A stretch of DNA of 64,000 nucleotides from Phyllobacterium phragmitis (GTDB lineage: Bacteria > Pseudomonadota > Alphaproteobacteria > Rhizobiales > Rhizobiaceae). The translations under genes and the position numbers were made by a program. Positions 17,937-29,355 of the stretch are shown here, one piece after another. Under the pieces are notes generated by a model. The model saw nothing but the letters and a program-made list of their open reading frames with translations. It did no database searches and had not been told where the DNA came from. Within the stretch, counting starts at the first letter, position 1, and every line of letters starts with the position of its first letter. The DNA lies in NCBI RefSeq assembly GCF_002980495.1, contig NZ_PVBR01000017.1:1-64000 (forward strand), written 5' to 3'.

Positions 17937-20900
17937 TTACGATCGATCTGGCCGTCTAGCCGAGCGGTCTGCTGCTGACGCTTCAGGTTTGCCGTATCCG
18001 CCTCCGGTCGGCGTGGTCACGATGAAGGCCTCGCCGGCTTCAAGAACGGTGTGAGCGCATCCCGGCAGCGGCTCGATCGTTCCGTCGTTGCGCCTGACCG
18101 CATTGGCGCCGCATTGTCCCGGTTCGCCGCCCTTCAGGCCAAACGGCGCGATGCGGCGGTGGCCGGACAGAATGGCGAAGTCGAGCGTCTCCTGCGCCCG
18201 GATTGTCCGCTTCGTTCCATTGCCCGCCGACCATTTGCCCTTGCCGCCGGAATCGGGGCGGATGTGGAAGTCTTCCAGAACCACCGGGAAGCGCGTTTCG
18301 AGAATTTCGGGATCGGTCAGGCGCGAATTGGTCATGTGGGTGTGGATCGCATCGGCGCCATCATAGCCGGGACCGGCCGGCGCGCCTGAGCAGATCGTCT
18401 CGTAATATTGATACTGATCATTGCCGAAGGTCAGATTGTTCATCGTCCCTTGTGCCGCCGCCTGTGCGCCCACTGCGCCAAACAGGCAATTCGTGACGGC
18501 CTGGCTGACCTCGACATTGCCCGCCACCACCGCGGCGGGATATTCCGGCGAAAGCATCGTCCCATCGGGCACGATGATGTGGATCGGCCGCAAGCAGCCG
18601 GCGTTCATCGGGATGTTGCTTTGCACCAGCGTGCGGAAAACATAAAGCACGGCTGCCCGCGTCACCGGGCGCGGCGCATTGAAATTGTCGGCGCGCTGTT
18701 GCGACGTGCCGGTGAAATCGACCGTCACCTCGCGCGCTGCCCTGTCGACCGATATGTTGACGACGATGCTGCAGCCCTGGTCCATCTCGTAAGTAAAGCT
18801 GCCGTCGTGAAGCTGGTCGAGCACGCGGCGCACACTCTCCGCCGCATTGTCCTGCACATGCCCCATATAGGCCTCGACCACATCCTCGCCGAAATGCGCG
18901 ATCATCTTGCGCAGTTCGGCCACGCCCTTTTCATTGGCGGCGACCTGCGCCTTCAGATCATTGACGTTTTGCAGCAGCGTGCGCACCGGATAGCGGGCTC
19001 CGGTCAAAAGGGCTGCGAGCTCATCTTCGCAGAACCGGCCACGGTCCATAAGCTTGAAATTGTCGATATAGACGCCTTCCTCCTCGATGGTGGTGGCGAG
19101 CGGCGACATGGAACCCGGCGCGATGCCGCCAATATCGGCGTGGTGGCCCCGGCTTGCCACCCAGAACCGGATGGTCTGCCCGGCATCGTCGAAGACCGGC
19201 GTGCACACGGTGAGGTCCGGCAGATGCGTGCCGCCATTATAAGGCGCGTTGATGAGGAAGACGTCGCCTGGATGGATCACCGGGTTCTCGCGGATCGCGG
19301 CCGCGACCGAGGCATCCATCGAGCCCAGATGCACCGGCATATGTGGTGCGTTGGCAACCAGATTGCCATGCGCATCGAAGACCGCGCAGGAAAAGTCGAG
19401 CCGTTCCTTGATATTGACCGAATAGGCGGTGTTTTGCAGCGTCACGCCCATCTGCTCGGCAATCGACATGAAGAGGTTGTTGAAGATCTCCAGCATCACC
19501 GGATCGGCCTGGGTGCCGATCGCCAGGCGGTCCGGCAGCGCCTTGATGCGCTTGAGAACGATATGATCCTTCGCCGTCAGTTGCGCCTGCCAGCCATCCT
19601 CGATGACGATGGTCTGGTTCGGCTCGATGATGATGGCCGGGCCGGTCAGGCGCTGGCCGGGTTTCATGGCGGCGCGCATGACCACCGCCGCATCATGGGT
19701 GGCGCCCAGCGAATAAAAGCGATTGCGCCCGATTGCGTCCGGCTCGCCTGTCGCATCCGCGTCGACCGCCGTTTCAGCCTGCATGCCGCCGCCGCCGACG
19801 GTTTCCACCTCGACGGCGTCGATGACCAGCGCCTTGTTGGCCGCGACGAAGCCGAAGCGCCGCTTGTGCGCGATTTCGAACTCGCGGCGCAGGCGATCCA
19901 CATCGTCATGAGCGGGAAACGTCGTCTCGACCGCAAGAACCGTATCGGTCCCGGCATAGCGGATATGGGCGCGCGCAAATGTCGTGATCGCGCTGTCGCC
20001 AATGCCCTGGGCGTGCAGCTCGGCGATGCATTCGCGTTCGAGTTCCGCGGCCATAAGGCCGAGCGGGCGAGGGGCGTCGGCATCAAGCGGCGCACCCAGC
20101 GCTTTTTGCCGGACCGCCCTGATATTCGCCAGGCCCATGCCATAGGCCGACAGCAGCCCCGACATGGGGTGGACGAGGATGCTCTTGATGCCCAGGGCAT
20201 CGGCGACCAGGCAGGCGTGCTGGCCGCCCGCGCCGCCAAAGCAGCTCAGCGCATAGCGCGTCACGTCATAACCGCGCTGTACGGAAATCTTCTTGATGGC
20301 CTCGACCATATTGGCGACGGCGATGCGGATGAAGCCATCGGCGACGTCTTCCGGGCTGCGGCCGTCGCCGATGCGCCGCGCTAACTCGGCGAAGCGGGCC
20401 TTCACCACATCGGCATCGAGCGGTTCATCCTGATTGGGGCCGAAGATCGGCGGGAAGAAATCGGCAATGAGCTTGCCGACCATGACATTGGCATCGGTCA
20501 CGGCAAGCGGACCGCCATTGCGGTAGCAGGCTGGGCCCGGATTGGCGCCGGCCGAATCCGGGCCGACTCGGAAACGTCCATCCTCGAAATGCAGGATCGA
20601 GCCGCCGCCGGCGGCAACCGTGTGAATCAGCATCATCGGCGCGCGCACGCGCACGCCGGCCACCTCGGTTTCAAAGGCGCGTTCATATTCGCCGTCGAAA
20701 TGCGCCACATCCGTCGAGGTGCCGCCCATGTCGAAGCCGATCACATTGGGAAAGCCTGCCTCTTCGCCGGTGCGGGCCAGACCGACGACGCCGCCGGCGG
20801 GACCCGACAGGATCGCATCCTTGCCCTGGAACATGTCGGCGGCGGTCAATCCGCCCGACGACATCATGAACATGACGCGGGCGCCGGTGCGGGCAACATC

Positions 20901-21593
20901 GAGTTCGCTTGAAACCTGCGCCACATAGCGGCGAAGAACGGGAGACAGATAGGCATCGACAACGGTCGTATCGCCGCGACCGACCAGCTTGATCAGCGGC
21001 GAGACTTCGTGGCTCACCGAGATTTGCCCAAAACCCATCTCGCGGGCGATTTGCGCAAGGGCTGCTTCGTGCGCGGGAAACTTATAGGCATGCATGAAAA
21101 CGATGGCCAGGGCATTATAGCCCTGCGCCTTCAATGCGTTGAGCGCTGCCCGCGCCTCGTCGGCGTCAAGGGCAGTCTCGATCGTGCCGTCGGCAAGCAC
21201 GCGCTCATTGATCTCGACCACCGCGTCATACAGCGCGTCGGGCTTGATGATCTCGGTCGCAAAGATATTCTTGCGCTCCTGATAGCCGATCCGCAGCGCG
21301 TCACGAAATCCCTTGGTCGTGATGAGCGCGAGACGATCTCCCTTGCGCTCCAGAAGCGCATTGGTCGCGACCGTCGTGCCCATGCGCACCTCGTTGATGA
21401 GGCCGGAGGCGATGGGTTGGCCGGGCTTCAATCCCAGATGCAGGCGGATCCCGTGTACGGCGGCGTCTTGATAGGCCTCGGGATTTTCCGACAGCACCTT
21501 GCGGGCATGCAGCGCACCTTGCGGATCGCGGCCGATCACATCGGTGAACGTGCCGCCACGGTCTACCCAGAAATCCCAGCTTCCGACGCTCAT
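17937..21593 (-). CDS. Fused hydantoinase/5-oxoprolinase (HyuA-HyuB)
   Basis: A 1218-residue cytoplasmic enzyme of the ATP-dependent hydantoinase/5-oxoprolinase family, which opens 5-membered cyclic amides such as 5-oxoproline or hydantoins. The HyuA half begins [19 protein letters not shown] (phosphate-binding loop of the actin-like ATPase fold) and has a second loop [18 protein letters not shown]. The HyuB half starts near residue 690 with [20 protein letters not shown] and contains [29 protein letters not shown] and a glycine-rich C-terminus, [11 protein letters not shown]. Bacterial relatives are often two genes; here they are one reading frame. GGGAG sits about 10 nt before the ATG. The gene is divergent from a MarR-like regulator and a peptide ABC transporter, so its substrate is probably peptide-derived. 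Confidence 0.92.
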   Translation of the reverse strand: MSVGSWDFWVDRGGTFTDVIGRDPQGALHARKVLSENPEAYQDAAVHGIRLHLGLKPGQPIASGLINEVRMGTTVATNALLERKGDRLALITTKGFRDALRIGYQERKNIFATEIIKPDALYDAVVEINERVLADGTIETALDADEARAALNALKAQGYNALAIVFMHAYKFPAHEAALAQIAREMGFGQISVSHEVSPLIKLVGRGDTTVVDAYLSPVLRRYVAQVSSELDVARTGARVMFMMSSGGLTAADMFQGKDAILSGPAGGVVGLARTGEEAGFPNVIGFDMGGTSTDVAHFDGEYERAFETEVAGVRVRAPMMLIHTVAAGGGSILHFEDGRFRVGPDSAGANPGPACYRNGGPLAVTDANVMVGKLIADFFPPIFGPNQDEPLDADVVKARFAELARRIGDGRSPEDVADGFIRIAVANMVEAIKKISVQRGYDVTRYALSCFGGAGGQHACLVADALGIKSILVHPMSGLLSAYGMGLANIRAVRQKALGAPLDADAPRPLGLMAAELERECIAELHAQGIGDSAITTFARAHIRYAGTDTVLAVETTFPAHDDVDRLRREFEIAHKRRFGFVAANKALVIDAVEVETVGGGGMQAETAVDADATGEPDAIGRNRFYSLGATHDAAVVMRAAMKPGQRLTGPAIIIEPNQTIVIEDGWQAQLTAKDHIVLKRIKALPDRLAIGTQADPVMLEIFNNLFMSIAEQMGVTLQNTAYSVNIKERLDFSCAVFDAHGNLVANAPHMPVHLGSMDASVAAAIRENPVIHPGDVFLINAPYNGGTHLPDLTVCTPVFDDAGQTIRFWVASRGHHADIGGIAPGSMSPLATTIEEEGVYIDNFKLMDRGRFCEDELAALLTGARYPVRTLLQNVNDLKAQVAANEKGVAELRKMIAHFGEDVVEAYMGHVQDNAAESVRRVLDQLHDGSFTYEMDQGCSIVVNISVDRAAREVTVDFTGTSQQRADNFNAPRPVTRAAVLYVFRTLVQSNIPMNAGCLRPIHIIVPDGTMLSPEYPAAVVAGNVEVSQAVTNCLFGAVGAQAAAQGTMNNLTFGNDQYQYYETICSGAPAGPGYDGADAIHTHMTNSRLTDPEILETRFPVVLEDFHIRPDSGGKGKWSAGNGTKRTIRAQETLDFAILSGHRRIAPFGLKGGEPGQCGANAVRRNDGTIEPLPGCAHTVLEAGEAFIVTTPTGGGYGKPEASAADRSARRPDRS

Positions 21594-21653
21594 CCCGTGC
21601 TCCCTTTTTGCCCGGCTGCCACATTTGTGGGCATGCTCAATATGTAGACCGCG

Positions 21654-21707
21654 ATATCATTGACAATATATCGATAAAATGATGATATAAAATCGCCAAG
21701 GAGGAGG
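21654..21707 (+). promoter_or_regulatory. Promoter with inverted-repeat operator and strong ribosome site before the MarR-like gene
   Basis: TTGACA at 21660-21665 is a perfect -35 hexamer. A GATATA -10 candidate lies at 21684-21689, with 18 bases between them. ATATCAT (21654-21660) and ATGATAT (21682-21688) form a perfect 7-bp inverted repeat overlapping both hexamers, as expected of an operator for the adjacent winged-helix repressor. AAGGAGGAGG at 21698-21707 is a near-ideal ribosome site for the ATG at 21716. The same 122-base gap must also hold the hydantoinase promoter. Confidence 0.6.
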
Positions 21708-21715
21708 CAAGCGGA

Positions 21716-22303
21716 ATGACGACGGATTCGAAAGATCAGGAAACAGGCGATATGGAGCAACGCGCCACGGCGCTGCCGCAGCATCTCGAGCCGGTTTCGC
21801 CCATTGGGCCCATCGTGTCGTCGGCGCATCTGGCCGATGGCGGTTCCCCCGGTCTTTCCGAGGTGGAATACGGCTTGATCCTCGCCTCGCACGCCTTTTC
21901 CCGCTGGATGGTGCGCTGCATGGCGGCCGCGGGATTGCCCGGACTTTCCGCGACCGAAATTCTCATCCTGCACTCGGTGCGCCATCGCGGCCGGGAAAAG
22001 AAGCTGGCCGACATCTGCCTCGTTCTCGATATCGAGGACACGCACGTGGCGACCTATGCGATTCGCAAACTGGAAGCCGCGAGGCTTGTCACCACCGGCA
22101 GGGCGGCCAAGGAAAAGACCATCAAGATTACCGACAAGGGTGCGCAGGCGTGTACGCGCTATGCCCAGATCCGCGAGCGGCTGTTCGTGGCGTCGACCAC
22201 CAATGCGCGGCCCGCCGAAGACACGCTCTCGGAGATTGCCGCCGTGCTGCGCTTTCTCTCGGGCGCCTATGACCAGGCAGCCCGCGCTGCCACCACATTG
22301 TAA
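21716..22303 (+). CDS. MarR-like winged-helix transcriptional regulator
   Basis: A 195-residue DNA-binding protein. Residues about 70-150 form a winged helix: LSATEILILHSVRHRG, then the recognition-helix region DICLVLDIEDTHVATYAIRK, and a wing (RLVTTGRAAKEKTIKITDKG). It belongs to the group of predicted HTH regulators related to MarR that often sit beside transporter or hydantoinase genes. The divergent arrangement and the inverted repeat in its own promoter suggest that it controls itself, the hydantoinase and the downstream ABC transporter. The effector is unknown. Confidence 0.83.
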   Translation: MTTDSKDQETGDMEQRATALPQHLEPVSPIGPIVSSAHLADGGSPGLSEVEYGLILASHAFSRWMVRCMAAAGLPGLSATEILILHSVRHRGREKKLADICLVLDIEDTHVATYAIRKLEAARLVTTGRAAKEKTIKITDKGAQACTRYAQIRERLFVASTTNARPAEDTLSEIAAVLRFLSGAYDQAARAATTL

Positions 22304-22321
22304 GCACCGAAGGATGGCTGC

Positions 22322-24154
<1,833 letters not shown>

Positions 24155-24197
24155 AAACCAATCTCAACCAGAGATGATTGCAACAGGAGCATAGACA

Positions 24198-25733
24198 ATG
24201 ACAAAGACAAAAAGGGGAATTCACGCCGCACTTCTGGCGCTCGGCCTGGCCGGATCCGGCCTCATTCCGGCGCCCGCCTGGGCGGCTGGAACATTGACCG
24301 TCTCGTCGCCGCAGGATCCGGGCAGCTGGGATCCGATCGACACGTTTCTGGTCAATTGGGCCTCGGTCGCCACCAATATCTTTGATGGTCTGACCTACCG
24401 CGGACCGGATCTGAAGCTGGTTCCCGGCCTCGCCACCAGTTGGGAAGAGCTGGACGAAGGCAAGCGCATCCGCTTTACCCTGCGCGAGGGCGTCAAGTTC
24501 CACGATGGCGAGCCGTTCGATGCTGAGGCGGTCAAGTTCACCTTCGACCGCCTGCTTGGCGAAGAAGGCAAGAAGGGTCCGCAGCGTTCCAATTACACCG
24601 CGATCGAGCGGGTTGAAATCATCGATCCCAAGACGGTCGATTTTCATCTCAGTGCGCCGGATCCCGTGCTGTTGACCAAGCTTGCCGGCTATGGCGCGAT
24701 GATCGTGCCGCCGAAATATATCCAGGAAAAGGGCGATGACTATTTCAACGCCCATCCGGTCGGCACCGGACCGTTCAAATTCGTTTCCTATGAACCGAAG
24801 ATCGCCATCAAGCTGGAGGCTTTTGCCGACCATTGGGGCGGCGCGCCGAAGCTCTCCAATCTCGACTACCGCTTCATTGCCGAACCGGCGACCGCCGTTG
24901 CCGAACTGCAGGCCGGACGGGTCGATCTGGTGATCCCGCCGACCATTCCCGTCGGGATGATCCCGACCATCGAGGGCGATCCGAAGCTCGAAATCATCAG
25001 CACCACCGGGCCGACGGTCTATGCGCTGCGGTTCAACACCAAGAGCGGTCCGACCGCGGATGAACGCGTGCGCAAGGCGCTGATCCTCGGCATCGACCGC
25101 GACGCCATCATCAAGTCCATCCTTGGCGGCCAGGCGGAACCGATCGCCAGTTTCCAAAGCGCCTTGTCGTTTGGCAACGACCCCGAGATGAAGCCGCTGC
25201 CCTATGATCCCGAACAGGCCAAGGCCCTGTTGAAGGAAGCAGGAATCGCCGCCGGCACGACGCTGCAGATCGATGTGCGCGGCAATGACGCGACCTTCAA
25301 CGAAGTGTCTCAAGCCATTGCCAGCTACCTGCAGGTCATCGGCATCAACGCCACGATCAAACCCTATGACACCAATGTGCTTTTGAACGACATCATTCCC
25401 GCCGGCAAGACCGGCGCGATGTTCGAGCAGGCGTGGGGCGGCTGGACGCTCGACTACGACAACACCGCCTATGCCCTGTATCACTCAGGCGAAAAGTGGA
25501 ATCCCTATGACAGCGATCCCAAGCTCGATGCGCTTTTGGAATCGCAGCGCTCCATCACCGACCGGGCCAAGCGTGAGGAAATCCTCCAATCCATCGCCCA
25601 CTATACGGCGGATCGAGCCCTGGAAATTCCGCTTTACAGCTACAATGCGATCTTCGGCGTGAGCAAGCGCGTGAAGAATTTCACGCCCGTTCCAGACAGC
25701 CGCCTGCGGCTGACGGATGTCACTGTCGAATAA
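24198..25733 (+). CDS. Peptide-type ABC transporter, periplasmic substrate-binding protein
   Basis: A 511-residue secreted protein of the SBP_bac_5 (cluster C) family, which binds peptides or similar solutes and delivers them to the permeases. A Sec signal peptide with cleavage near APAWAA-GTL is clear. The mature part has the family landmarks WEELDEGKRIRFTLREGVKF and FDAEAVKFTFDRLL, and HPVGTGPFKFVSYEP. Ligand cannot be told from sequence. It lies between the ATPase and permease genes, in the same direction. Confidence 0.93.
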   Translation: MTKTKRGIHAALLALGLAGSGLIPAPAWAAGTLTVSSPQDPGSWDPIDTFLVNWASVATNIFDGLTYRGPDLKLVPGLATSWEELDEGKRIRFTLREGVKFHDGEPFDAEAVKFTFDRLLGEEGKKGPQRSNYTAIERVEIIDPKTVDFHLSAPDPVLLTKLAGYGAMIVPPKYIQEKGDDYFNAHPVGTGPFKFVSYEPKIAIKLEAFADHWGGAPKLSNLDYRFIAEPATAVAELQAGRVDLVIPPTIPVGMIPTIEGDPKLEIISTTGPTVYALRFNTKSGPTADERVRKALILGIDRDAIIKSILGGQAEPIASFQSALSFGNDPEMKPLPYDPEQAKALLKEAGIAAGTTLQIDVRGNDATFNEVSQAIASYLQVIGINATIKPYDTNVLLNDIIPAGKTGAMFEQAWGGWTLDYDNTAYALYHSGEKWNPYDSDPKLDALLESQRSITDRAKREEILQSIAHYTADRALEIPLYSYNAIFGVSKRVKNFTPVPDSRLRLTDVTVE

Positions 25734-25741
25734 CAGCATCT

Positions 25742-25769
25742 GCCTGCCGTCCGGTTGCGGACGGCAGGC
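25742..25769 (+). other. Intercistronic hairpin between binding-protein and permease genes
   Basis: A perfect 12-bp stem (GCCTGCCGTCCG at 25742-25753 and its complement at 25758-25769) closes a 4-base loop. No T-run follows, so it is not a standard intrinsic terminator. Such hairpins after binding-protein genes are known to stabilise the upstream mRNA, giving more binding protein than permease. Confidence 0.7.
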
Positions 25770-25790
25770 GCTTTACCGAAGGATAAGGGA

Positions 25791-26714
25791 TTGGCTGGCT
25801 TTCTCATCAAACGCTTGTTGCAGGCGGTGTTCGTCGTCATCGTCGTGACGCTGACCGTCGCCTTTGCAATCCGGCTCACCGGCGATCCGGCGCTGATGCT
25901 GACGCAGGGCTCCGGGAGCGTCACCGAAGACGATCTCGTGCGCATTCGCGAAGCGCTGGGACTGAACCAGCCATTTTTGGTGCAATATCTCAACTTCCTC
26001 AAGGGGCTGTTCACGCTGGATTTCGGGCGCAGCTTCCTTGGCGGGACACAGGTTTCCACGTTGATCGCCAAGGCCTTGCCCGCGACCTTGCTGCTTGCCT
26101 TCTCCTCCCTGATCGTCTCCATCGTCATTTCCATTCCGCTCGGCATCAAGGCGGCGACATCGCGCGGCAAATGGCCCGATCAGCTCATCCGCATTCTCTC
26201 GCTTGTCGGCCTGTCTTTCCCCAATTTCTGGCTGGCGCTGATGCTCGTGCTGCTTTTCGCCATCAATCTGAGATGGCTGCCTCCGAGCGGGATGAGCGGT
26301 TTTGAAAGCTTCATCATGCCGGCGGTGACGATGGGCATCATCCTGACCGCCACGAATATCAGGCTGGTGCGCACCACCATGCTGGAAACGCTGAACGCGC
26401 AATATATCATGGTCGCCCGCGCCAAGGGGCTGAGCGAGAATGTCGTCCTCTACAAACATGCCCTGCGCAATTGCGCCATTCCGTTGATCACCTATTTCGG
26501 GTTGCAGTTCGGCGCGCTCCTGGGCGGCATTGTCGTCGTTGAGCGCGTGTTCAACTGGCCCGGCCTCGGCACGCTGGCCTTCGACGCGGTGGGCGGGCGC
26601 GACTATCCGGTCCTGCAGGCGGTCATCACGGTTCTGTCGCTGCTGATCATCGGCGTCAACCTGCTCGTCGACATTGCCTATGGCCTTGTCGATCCGCGCA
26701 TCAGGACGGAGTAG
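25791..26714 (+). CDS. Peptide-type ABC transporter permease (DppB-like)
   Basis: An inner-membrane subunit with about six transmembrane segments. It begins LAGFLIKRLLQAVFVVIVVT, as DppB/OppB proteins do, and has the cytoplasmic EAA loop ARAKGLSENVVLYKHALRN that docks to the ATPase. I use the TTG at 25791, which follows GAAGGATAAGGGA; the frame is open from 25755 but the hairpin lies upstream and the family start is here. 307 residues is typical. Confidence 0.92.
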   Translation: MAGFLIKRLLQAVFVVIVVTLTVAFAIRLTGDPALMLTQGSGSVTEDDLVRIREALGLNQPFLVQYLNFLKGLFTLDFGRSFLGGTQVSTLIAKALPATLLLAFSSLIVSIVISIPLGIKAATSRGKWPDQLIRILSLVGLSFPNFWLALMLVLLFAINLRWLPPSGMSGFESFIMPAVTMGIILTATNIRLVRTTMLETLNAQYIMVARAKGLSENVVLYKHALRNCAIPLITYFGLQFGALLGGIVVVERVFNWPGLGTLAFDAVGGRDYPVLQAVITVLSLLIIGVNLLVDIAYGLVDPRIRTE

Positions 26715-26718
26715 GCCC

Positions 26719-27576
26719 ATGTCCGCCACCACCGCTACCCCCTCCCGTTTTGCCCGTTTCCGCAGCCTCGAATTCATCCTTGGCGCCGTGCTGGCCGGCG
26801 GCATGTGCCTTGCGGTTATCTTCTCCGGCTACATCTTTCCAGGCGGCGGCGAGAAGATCGATCTGACGGCGCGGCTGCTGCCGGCCTTTACCACATGGGC
26901 GCATCCATTCGGAACGGACCCGCTGGGACGCGACGTGCTGGCGCGGGTGATCAGCGGCGGCAAGATTTCCTTGCAGGTCGGCTTCATCTCGGTTGCCGGC
27001 GCAGTGGTCATCGGTGTGGTGATGGGGCTGATCTCGGGCTATTATCGCGGCTTCTGGGACATGGTCGTCATGCGCTTTGCCGATGTGCAACTGGCCATGC
27101 CGTTCATCCTCCTCGCCATCACCTTTATCGCGATTGCCGGAGGCGGCCTGACCAACATGATCATCTTGTTGATCGTATCGCAATGGGTGCAATATGCCCG
27201 TGTCGTGCGGGGCTCCGTGCTCTCGCTGCGCGATCGCGAATTCATCCTGTCGGCCCGCGCCATCGGGGTGCGGGACCATCGTATTTTGTTTCAGCATCTG
27301 CTGCCAAACCTGATCGGCCCGGTCATCGTGCTGATGACCCTCAACGTGGCCACCAATATTCTGCTTGAAAGCAGCCTGACCTTCCTCGGGCTCGGCGTCG
27401 ATCCGCTGATCCCGAGCTGGGGCGGCATGCTGGCCGATGGCCGGACCTATCTGCAAAATGCCTGGTGGGTCAGCGTCTTTCCCGGCCTTGCCATTCTCCT
27501 GACCGTGCTCGGTCTCAATCTCCTGGGCGATTGGCTGCGCGACAGCCTCGACCCCACGGGACGAACATCTGGATGA
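26719..27576 (+). CDS. Peptide-type ABC transporter permease (DppC-like)
   Basis: The second permease of the transporter, 285 residues from ATG 26719, only 4 bases after the previous stop. It has the DppC-type N-terminal helix, the HPFGTDPLGRDVLARVISGG motif and the EAA loop ARAIGVRDHRILFQHLLPN. About six transmembrane segments are visible. An in-frame start at 26674 lies inside the preceding gene and is unlikely. Confidence 0.93.
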   Translation: MSATTATPSRFARFRSLEFILGAVLAGGMCLAVIFSGYIFPGGGEKIDLTARLLPAFTTWAHPFGTDPLGRDVLARVISGGKISLQVGFISVAGAVVIGVVMGLISGYYRGFWDMVVMRFADVQLAMPFILLAITFIAIAGGGLTNMIILLIVSQWVQYARVVRGSVLSLRDREFILSARAIGVRDHRILFQHLLPNLIGPVIVLMTLNVATNILLESSLTFLGLGVDPLIPSWGGMLADGRTYLQNAWWVSVFPGLAILLTVLGLNLLGDWLRDSLDPTGRTSG

Positions 27577-27606
27577 TGATGCCACAATGATGGACGCGAA
27601 CACGAA

Positions 27607-29355
27607 ATGACATTGATTTACGATGGCGGGTTCGACCGCACGCTCGACCAGCTTCTGGCGCGCTATGGTAAGGAGCAGGCGCGCGGCACACGGCTGGAAG
27701 CGTGGCTGTTCGATGATGCGCCGAACCGCCGCGCCGCCGAAGCGCGGCTCCTGGCGTTCGGCGTTCATGCGCGCCTGCACAGCGCCTATAAGCCGCTTCT
27801 CCACTTTTTCCTCGAAGAGGTCGATCTGGCGGCGCTCAAAAGCATCGCCATTGCCTATCCGGTGCACGAAGCCTGTCCGCAAAACCGCTTCCTGCTGGAA
27901 ACCTATCCGCTCGCCGCCTTGACCGGAACGGCGCGGCTGTCTTTCGAACCCGGCAGAACCGACGCGTTCATGTACGATGTGGCGCTCGTTTACCACGATG
28001 GCCGCACCGCGGACCATGCCGTCTTCGCCCCCAATCGCAGCCACACCGATTTCATCGGCGAAACGCTGATCTCGCCCACCGGGTGGATCAAACTGGATGG
28101 TGAGCTTGAAGGCGCGCGCATCGAGACGGATTACGAAAAGCTGTTCGTGACGGCCATGCGCGCCATCACGGATCATGACTGGGGGGATAGCGAGCCCTAT
28201 TTCGACGAGCTCAATATCCGCGCGGCCCTGCCGCTATCCGACCGCAAACTGCCTGTTGGTGAAGAGGTCATCAGCCTGCGCGAAGCATTGCACGAGGATG
28301 TCTATTTCTCGCTTCTCGAAGTGTTTCAGAAAAAGTCGGGCCGGCCGCTTGGCGACCGCGGCCTGCAGCCGGGCCAGATCATCCCGGAAATCGTTGAAAG
28401 CAGCGGTTCCGCAACACTGAGGATCGAAACCCGCGCGCTCGACAAGACGCAGGCCGCTGGTGCGTCGCAGCATCTGGCCACCGCTTCCGCGCCGGTCACC
28501 TTTTCTCAAGTTCACGACGAACTGGCGAAGATCTCCGGCGAAACGTTCGAGGCGCGGTCCCGCGCCGGCCGGGTGGTCGCGGCCCGCTATCATCCCGGCG
28601 CCGACGCCGCCATGATGATCAGCGGCGGACAGCATCCCAACGAAACCACCGGCATCGTCGGCGCATTGCGGGCGGCACAGGCGCTCAGCCTTCGTCCGGA
28701 AGCGCATTTCACCATTTCGCCACTGGAAAATCCGGACGGCTATGCGGTGCACCAGCGCCTGCGCGGCGACAACCCGCTGCATATGCATCATGCCGCACGC
28801 TACACCGCTCTCGGCGACGATCTCGAATATCGCACCGGCGCAGATCTTTATGAAAAGGCGGTCCGGTTTGAGGCGCAGCGCCTGAGCGGCGCCAGGCTGC
28901 ACGTTAACCTGCATGGCTATCCCTCGCATGAATGGACACGGCCTTTATCCGGCTATGTGCCGCGCGGCTTTGCCATGTGGACCTTGCCCAAGGGCTTTTT
29001 TCTGATCATGCGTCATCAAAGCGGATGGGCGCAGGCCGCCGAGCGGTTCATCGATGCCGTCACAAGCCGGCTGGCGGCGGTCCCGGGGCTCATCGCCATG
29101 AATGAAAAGCAGACAGGCCTTTACGAAATCCACGCGGGCGAGACGGGCTTTCGCATCATCAACGGTTTTCCCTGCATGATCTCCGTCGATGATCGGCACG
29201 ACGTTCCGCTGACACTGATCACCGAATATCCCGACGAGACGATATATGACGAGGCTTTCGTTGCCGGCCACACGGCGCAGATGGAAACGGTGCTCGCGGC
29301 ATATGATGCGCTGCAGGCGGTTTTGGGGGCACAGGAGTCCGTTCCCTCGGCGTGA
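27607..29355 (+). CDS. M14-like zinc peptidase
   Basis: A 582-residue protein, probably cytoplasmic since no signal peptide is seen. The C-terminal half carries a zinc carboxypeptidase pattern: SGGQHPNETTG near residues 339-349 (H343 and E346 as H-x2-E), HVNLHGYPSHEW near 433-444 for the third zinc ligand, and ITEYPDETIYDEAF near 540, holding a candidate catalytic Glu. The N-terminal half (about 1-290) has no domain I recognise. It ends the transporter operon, so it may trim the imported compound, for instance releasing an amino acid before or after ring opening by the hydantoinase. Confidence 0.78.
   Translation: MTLIYDGGFDRTLDQLLARYGKEQARGTRLEAWLFDDAPNRRAAEARLLAFGVHARLHSAYKPLLHFFLEEVDLAALKSIAIAYPVHEACPQNRFLLETYPLAALTGTARLSFEPGRTDAFMYDVALVYHDGRTADHAVFAPNRSHTDFIGETLISPTGWIKLDGELEGARIETDYEKLFVTAMRAITDHDWGDSEPYFDELNIRAALPLSDRKLPVGEEVISLREALHEDVYFSLLEVFQKKSGRPLGDRGLQPGQIIPEIVESSGSATLRIETRALDKTQAAGASQHLATASAPVTFSQVHDELAKISGETFEARSRAGRVVAARYHPGADAAMMISGGQHPNETTGIVGALRAAQALSLRPEAHFTISPLENPDGYAVHQRLRGDNPLHMHHAARYTALGDDLEYRTGADLYEKAVRFEAQRLSGARLHVNLHGYPSHEWTRPLSGYVPRGFAMWTLPKGFFLIMRHQSGWAQAAERFIDAVTSRLAAVPGLIAMNEKQTGLYEIHAGETGFRIINGFPCMISVDDRHDVPLTLITEYPDETIYDEAFVAGHTAQMETVLAAYDALQAVLGAQESVPSA

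Noticed and set aside
18408-20384. 658-codon open frame on the plus strand inside the hydantoinase gene
   Set aside because: It is antisense to a clear HyuAB gene, rich in His/Arg/Asp as expected from the complement of G/C-rich codons, and has no family motif.
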